Shown here piece by piece: positions 5,078-6,048 of a stretch of DNA of 6,048 nucleotides; within the stretch, counting starts at the first letter, position 1, and every line of letters begins with the position of its first letter. This DNA is from Acidobacteriota bacterium (GTDB lineage Bacteria; Acidobacteriota; Thermoanaerobaculia; Multivoradales; UBA5704). Where the stretch lies: the NCBI GenBank assembly GCA_003223675.1, contig QHVW01000087.1:1-6048 (forward strand). Reading direction: 5' to 3'. The notes beneath the pieces were generated by a model that saw only the letters and a program-made list of their open reading frames with translations, searched no databases and had not been told where the DNA came from. The position numbers were made by a program, and so were the translations under genes.

Positions 5078-6048
5078 ATGAAGCCGACGACCTCCAGGCG
5101 CGGCGCGACGCCCTGAGCAAGCTCCTCGCCGAGCAGTGGGAGTACGTCCTCTCCCATTCGCCGGAATTCGCGTCCATCCTGGGCGACAAGCGCTGGAACG
5201 ACCAGATCTCCGATTACTCCCAGGCCACCCTCGACGCCAACCAGGCCAAGGCGCGCGAGTTTCTGCGGCGCTTCGAGGCGATCGACACCACCGGCTTCCC
5301 CGAGCAGGAGAGGCTCAATCAGGCGCTGATGGTGCGCGCCCTCAAGGAGCGGATCGAAGGGTTCAAATTCAAGGGCTGGCTGATGCCGGTCAACCAGATC
5401 TCCGGCCTCCATCTCCAGGCGCCGCAATTCCCGTCGCTGCTCACCTTCACCACGGTCAAGGACTACGACGACCTGATCACCCGCTACAGGAAGCTGCCGG
5501 TGGCGTTCGACCAGACGATGGAGCACATGCGGACCGGCATGGCCGCCGGCCTGATGCCGCCGAAGTTCCTGCTCGCGAAGGTCGTCACGCAGTCCGAGAA
5601 GATCGCCGCGACGCCGCCCGAGAAGTCCCCCTTCGCCGCGCCGCTCGACAAGCTTCCCAAGGAGATCCCGGAGGCGGAGCGGGCGCGCATCCGGGAGCAG
5701 ATGCTGGCGGCCATCCGCGACTCACTCCTCCCGGCCTACGTCAAATTCGCCAAATTCGTCCGCGAGGAGTACGCCCCCAAGGGCCGCACCGAGCCCGGCA
5801 TGTGGTCGCTGCCCGACGGCGAGGCCCGCTACGCCTGGCAGGTCAAACAGATGACGACCTCCGACCTCACCCCCGAGCAGATCCACCAACTCGGGCTGCG
5901 CGAGGTGGCGCGCATCGAGGGTGAGATGACGCAGGTCGCGAAGAGGCTCGGCTTCAGCGATCTCAAGAGCCTGCGGGCGGCCATCGAGAAGGACCCCAAG
6001 CTGCACGCCCACTCGCGCCAGCAGATCCTCGATACCTACACGAAATAC
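5078..6048 (+). CDS. DUF885 family protein (putative zinc peptidase), frameshifted 5' end, C-terminus outside window
   Basis: From 5080 to the window edge one frame is open and encodes about 320 residues of a DUF885 protein. Recognisable stretches are LLAEQWEYVLSHSPEFASIL, LGDKRWNDQISDYSQ, EAIDTTGFPEQERLNQ, GLMPPKFLLAKVV, EEYAPKGRTEPGMW and LGLREVARIEGEM. Full members are near 600 residues, normally exported, with a zinc-peptidase-like HExxPGHH motif in the second half, which would lie beyond this window. The 5' end is abnormal. The natural-looking start, ATG 5078 with AAAGGAG 7 bases upstream, reads only 12 codons to TGA 5114-5116. The conserved frame is one phase off, is closed by TGA at 5062-5064, and has no ATG, GTG or TTG until 5329. 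The residues normally following a signal peptide (EADDLQARRDALSK) begin right after the ATG, so the signal-peptide segment seems to be missing, with a net loss of 3n+1 bases. It may be a pseudogene, or a sequencing or assembly error. Family assignment is firm; functional status is not. Confidence 0.82.

Noticed and set aside
5061..5081. Tiny frame ATG 5061 to TGA 5079-5081 (six codons) overlapping the DUF885 start as ATGA, with a G-rich stretch upstream
   Set aside because: It is too short to judge, and the ATG overlaps the ribosome binding site of the next start; chance is the simpler explanation.
5116..5116. Programmed ribosomal frameshift joining ATG 5078 to the DUF885 frame
   Set aside because: No slippery heptamer or downstream structure is visible near 5078-5116, and the signal peptide would still be absent. 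Deletion or assembly error explains more.
5136..5924. Plus-strand open frame of 262 codons overlapping the DUF885 region
   Set aside because: It is in a different frame from the recognised DUF885 protein, with an Arg/Pro/Gly-rich composition typical of a shadow.

Overview
The window is high-GC, densely coding DNA from a Gram-negative-type bacterium with exported hydrolases. Its protein repertoire looks most like Acidobacteriota. The cupin closely resembles, from memory, the manganese hydroxynitrile lyases described from Granulicella and Acidobacterium, and exported amidohydrolase and DUF885 proteins are common in that phylum. This taxonomic placement is an inference from protein character only.

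Layout from left to right. (1) Bases 1-137 hold the C-terminal end of tryptophan 2,3-dioxygenase on the plus strand, with the heme-ligand region intact. (2) A long imperfect palindrome at 132-169, resembling a REP-like dispersed repeat, includes its stop codon and fills the gap to a convergent minus-strand gene (170-493). That gene encodes a small single-pass membrane protein with a cysteine-rich tail and no known function. (3) Bases 512-1486 hold a complete Xre-RES toxin-antitoxin module: a recognisable promoter, two matched palindromes 22 bp apart that look like operators, the antitoxin, and the NAD-degrading RES toxin overlapping it by one base. (4) A 141-base leader with repeated, mutually exclusive stem sequences precedes a two-gene operon. 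It encodes a cupin with the full hydroxynitrile-lyase metal set (1628-2056) and a zinc-dependent medium-chain alcohol dehydrogenase (2063-3097). (5) A convergent minus-strand gene (3112-4920) encodes an exported metal-dependent amidohydrolase fused to a C-terminal CIA30-like beta-sandwich domain. (6) Divergent from it, from about 5078 to the window end, lies the N-terminal half of a DUF885 protein (putative zinc peptidase family). Its 5' end is broken: a good ribosome binding site and ATG open a frame that stops after 12 codons, while the conserved protein continues in another frame with no start codon and no signal peptide.

How the parts work together. The toxin-antitoxin module is self-contained: the antitoxin binds the toxin and probably represses the shared promoter, and the freed toxin would deplete NAD+. 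The cupin and dehydrogenase are probably co-transcribed; a plausible but unproven link is cleavage of cyanohydrins or related carbonyl chemistry, followed by reduction or oxidation of the product. The amidohydrolase and the DUF885 protein look like a divergent pair for extracytoplasmic peptide or amide breakdown, although the DUF885 copy as written cannot be exported or translated from its natural start. No phage, transposase, CRISPR, tRNA or rRNA sequence was seen. No wholly new system is evident; the most rewarding places to check are the toxin-antitoxin operator layout, the DUF885 5' defect, the uncharacterised Cys-rich protein and the cupin-dehydrogenase pair.
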